Origin: Homalodisca vitripennis
Lineage: Eukaryota; Arthropoda; Insecta; Hemiptera; Cicadellidae
Assembly: GCF_021130785.1 (NCBI RefSeq)
Contig: NC_060207.1
Span: 105,493,501 to 105,557,500 of the forward strand
Length of the DNA: 64,000 nt
Direction of reading: 5' to 3'
Positions within the stretch are counted from its first letter, which is position 1, and each line of letters opens with the position of its first letter. Shown here one piece after another: positions 61,801-64,000 of this stretch. The translations under genes and the position numbers were made by a program. Under the pieces are notes generated by a model. It was given only the letters and a program-made list of their open reading frames with translations. It was not told where the DNA came from and searched no databases.

Positions 61801-62086
61801 ATAAATGTATTCCTCATTACAACTGTTTTAATTTAAATTCAAGCCATTTAATGTGTTGCCAAAAACTTCTGTCAGGGATGTTCTGATTCCATGTGCTTTT
61901 AACAACATTGAATATGTTATTAATATTTATTGTATTGATTTATTGTTGAAATTTGTTATTAATTCCTCAAAACTGACTTTAAATTGTAATTAATTGTTGA
62001 AACATATATTATGTATGCAAATCTTGTACTGCCATTAAAAGTTTGGAATACCTGACTAATAGTACTTACATTTTCCAATTACTTAC
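58879..62086. other. Intron of the galactosyltransferase gene
   Basis: A 3.2 kb intron. It holds a degenerate tandem repeat at about 60505-60910, listed separately, and an 81-codon minus-strand ORF (61196-61441). That ORF is flanked by a possible acceptor (TGTTTCTAG) and donor (GATTG, then GTAAGAG), but it is in the wrong phase for this gene. Confidence 0.7.
60505..60910. repeat. Degenerate ~74-bp tandem repeat
   Basis: CATTTGTGTTCCTCTAATCA and variants recur at about 60511, 60587, 60719, 60792 and 60865, each followed by TTTACACTTTGTACAA-like sequence. Spacings are near 74 bases except one of about 132, where an AT-rich insertion intervenes. Units have diverged widely, so the array is old. 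Confidence 0.75.
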
Positions 62087-62144
62087 TTTTTTCCAGATGG
62101 AGTAATGGCTTAAAAAACAACCAATTTCTCCTCGTTTCATGGGC
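62087..62144 (-). CDS. COLGALT: Procollagen galactosyltransferase, small internal exon
   Basis: A 58-base exon: acceptor TTTCTCTAG, then GCCCATGAAACG, reading [19 protein letters not shown], donor AAAAAA then GTAAGT in phase 0. [12 protein letters not shown] is the signature at the start of the GT25 domain. It enters in a phase that needs two bases from an upstream exon. No earlier exon was found between here and 64000, so the 5' part of the gene should lie beyond the right edge. Confidence 0.92.
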
Positions 62145-62944
62145 CTAGAGAAATAAATGCATCATTGACAATAAATTACAAATTAACACATTAACTACAC
62201 TAACTTTTTACTGTAACTTAATGCTTTATAAATTTTGGAAAATAGTACATGGACAGGCAAAAAGTTACAAATATTTAGAAAATAAATATAATCTACTGTA
62301 CATCAAACAAACAATGAAGGTTTTAAATAATGATATTTCTTAAATGACAAGTTAATTGTTATTACAAAGGTTTGTACCGGAACACTCACCCTATAATATT
62401 TTCAATCACATTAATAAAGTTGAAACTTTGCAGTAATTTTTTAATGCATTTTTTCAATAGATCAATATGGGACTGAAAGTTTTGTTTATGATATTCTTTG
62501 ACAATATTATTTTATGTTCCAGAAAATGTCATATCTGCAATAATAAAAGTGACCATAACAATGTCTTTTATTGTGGAATACTGTTTGTCACACACAATCC
62601 TATTTGTCTAAATAATTTTAAAAATCTTTATCAAAAATCCTGCCCATCAACATTTTTCCTATTCTATTTTATTCTGAATTTATTACAAGCACTTGGCCAT
62701 TATTTACTGAAACTTTATATCTGTATCGTTTTCTAGTTAAACAAATCTTAGCAGTGTTGCTTTCTTGTTAATAAGGGAATATTGTAGATTTGTAATAAAT
62801 AATACTGTATCAGTTTAAAACTAATTAATTGGATATTCTTCACTAAATATATCACACTTATATTATTTCTTTGTAATTATATAATATGATATTATTAAAA
62901 TCTCAAAATTTTTACATAGTAATAAAGTGCACAGTAGCGTATTA
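62145..62944. other. Intron of the galactosyltransferase gene, no feature
   Basis: No upstream exon of the gene could be found here. The 89-codon plus-strand ORF at 62467 is AT-driven and has no domain. A minus-strand segment near 62393-62455 is open between a fair acceptor and donor but resembles nothing known. Confidence 0.4.
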
Positions 62945-62946
62945 TA

Positions 62947-63075
62947 CAGGGTGATTCACGAAGATATGCAGAAACTGTGGGAGCTTATTCTACATGTAAT
63001 ACTAATAAAAAAAGTTTATATAAACATGGGAACAGAAATGTTTTGTTAGCGATTTACGGCTAGCAAAAGATTGTT
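62947..63075 (+). mobile_element. Left end of a Tc1/mariner-like transposon
   Basis: CAGGGTGATTCACGAAGATA follows TA (62945-62946). The inner motif AAAAAAGTTTATATAAACAT, then GAACAGAAATGTTTTGTTAG, matches the subterminal motif at 17072 and 40222. No transposase or right end is visible before the window ends, so it is a fragment or is interrupted by the Penelope-like relic. Confidence 0.6.
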
Positions 63076-63504
63076 GTATTTGAAGAGATTTTTCATTGAA
63101 TTGATTCAAACAATTTGTACTGAAATTAAACAGAATTTTTATTCAATTTCAACATAAATCAGTACATAATTTTTATTCAAGACAGAATTTAATTTTTAAC
63201 AGATGTAACATCTACGTTTCGTATATTTTACATTTATTTGTAACAGATATTTTCATTATTTTTTATGATTATTTTACTTAATCTGAACATAATTTTTATT
63301 TATTTTAAAAGATGTTTTGTTTGTTTCTTTGTAAACCTGTTTATACTATTTTAGCCAAAAATTTTCATTGATTATCTGTTATCCCCAAAATTGGTCCAGG
63401 AACTCCATATTCTTACCTATTTACATATAAATACTTATTTTATATATATATATATATATATATATTATTTTTAGTAAATTACTGTATACAAATAAAATGT
63501 TTTT

Positions 63505-64000
63505 TTTTAATTGGCACTATATATTTCGGTGAAAACCGTCTTCAGGTGCATAAATTGTATAAAATATAAAAATATAAAAGAAAACAGTACAAACAAAAGT
63601 AAATAAACAGTGAATAAATAATAATATTAATAAATACAGATGGCATGAACTAAATAATAATTGTTCCATATGTTGATTTCAAATTTAGACGTTTTGGTTG
63701 TTATATGATAGTGAGTCCATGTGGAATTTGCTCTTTAAAACCAACTGGTGTGCGTATTCTAATGTTCTGAGGTAAATTGGGTTTGAATTTGTATGTACTT
63801 GCCGAATAGGTTTGACTGAATATTTATTTTCAAAAGTTTCATTGTGAATTTAGACCATAAATAACAGTTTTATTTAAATCTTGGTGTTTATAATCAAATC
63901 AGTGTCCTGTCATTCTTGTCCTCAAGGTATTTGTTGTTGAGCCAATATAATCTGCTGGACATTTTTATATTGAATTTGGTAAATCACATTTTTAGATTCA
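63505..64000 (-). pseudogene. Penelope-like element, GIY-YIG domain relic, cut by window edge
   Basis: On the minus strand SKNVIYQIQYKN is followed in shifted frames by IGSTT-like and FDYKHQDLNKT blocks, then MKLLKINIQSNLFGKYIQIQ and TQFTSEH. This is the pattern of the GIY-YIG endonuclease at the C-terminus of Penelope-like elements (VIYQI.C..C...YIG.T, then R...H). Several stops make it a relic. The 3' flank carries GCACCTGAAGACGGTTTTCA, similar in form to the CCTGAAGAAGAGATCAG of the 43256-45326 element. The RT part should lie beyond the right edge. Confidence 0.65.

Noticed and set aside
62393..62455. Minus-strand open segment as the next upstream galactosyltransferase exon
   Set aside because: The peptide (SHIDLLKKCIKKLLQSFNF) does not resemble the expected region before GEIGCF and the phase does not fit.

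Overview
The window is AT-rich, repeat-rich animal nuclear DNA, most likely from an insect or other arthropod. The evidence is spliced exons with GT-AG introns, jockey-like LINEs, Penelope-like elements, Tc1/mariner-type transposons with TA target duplications, and many (TA)n tracts. There are no bacterial operons, rRNA genes or CRISPR arrays. The species cannot be fixed from the sequence alone.

Only one host gene is recognised with confidence. On the minus strand, four spliced exons (62144-62087, 58876-58749, 53721-53518, 52644-52491) encode the C-terminal part of a procollagen galactosyltransferase (GT25 family, COLGALT-like). The reading frame stays open across all three introns, and the protein ends in an ER-retention-like RDDL. 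The 5' part of the gene lies beyond the right edge. Its 5.0 kb intron carries an almost complete LINE in the same orientation. A few short open segments (about 317-550, 24853-25160, 33112-33219) might be exons of unknown genes, but support is weak.

The rest is mobile and repetitive DNA. 1-14 kb holds worn LINE pieces, a CpG-rich island, a 0.46 kb direct duplication (8638-9100 and 11228-11715) and a 31-bp tandem array. 14.4-16.4 kb holds a giant palindrome made from two head-to-head copies of one mariner-like transposon. 17.07-19.67 kb holds a complete but broken transposon with about 503-bp terminal inverted repeats. 20.8-21.8 kb holds a 220-bp inverted pair. 25.5-26.3 kb holds a non-autonomous element with perfect 14-bp inverted ends. 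28.2-31.7 kb holds a 159-bp tandem array split by a 5'-truncated LINE, followed by a transposase relic. 40.2-45.5 kb holds a transposon end, a LINE reverse-transcriptase relic, and an 84/90-bp tandem array that appears to have grown out of that relic's own coding sequence. A Penelope-like element is inserted in this array with a clean 13-bp target duplication. 46.6-47.2 kb holds a 101-bp array and 48.2-48.45 kb a tRNA-derived SINE. 62.9-64 kb holds another transposon end and the GIY-YIG end of a second Penelope-like element.

The most unusual structures are the two arrays interrupted by retroelements, both with units that are multiples of three bases. With them stand the LINE-derived array's 786-bp higher-order duplication and the palindromic transposon with two left ends. 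No new multi-gene system was found; the interest lies in how transposons and tandem repeats have generated each other.
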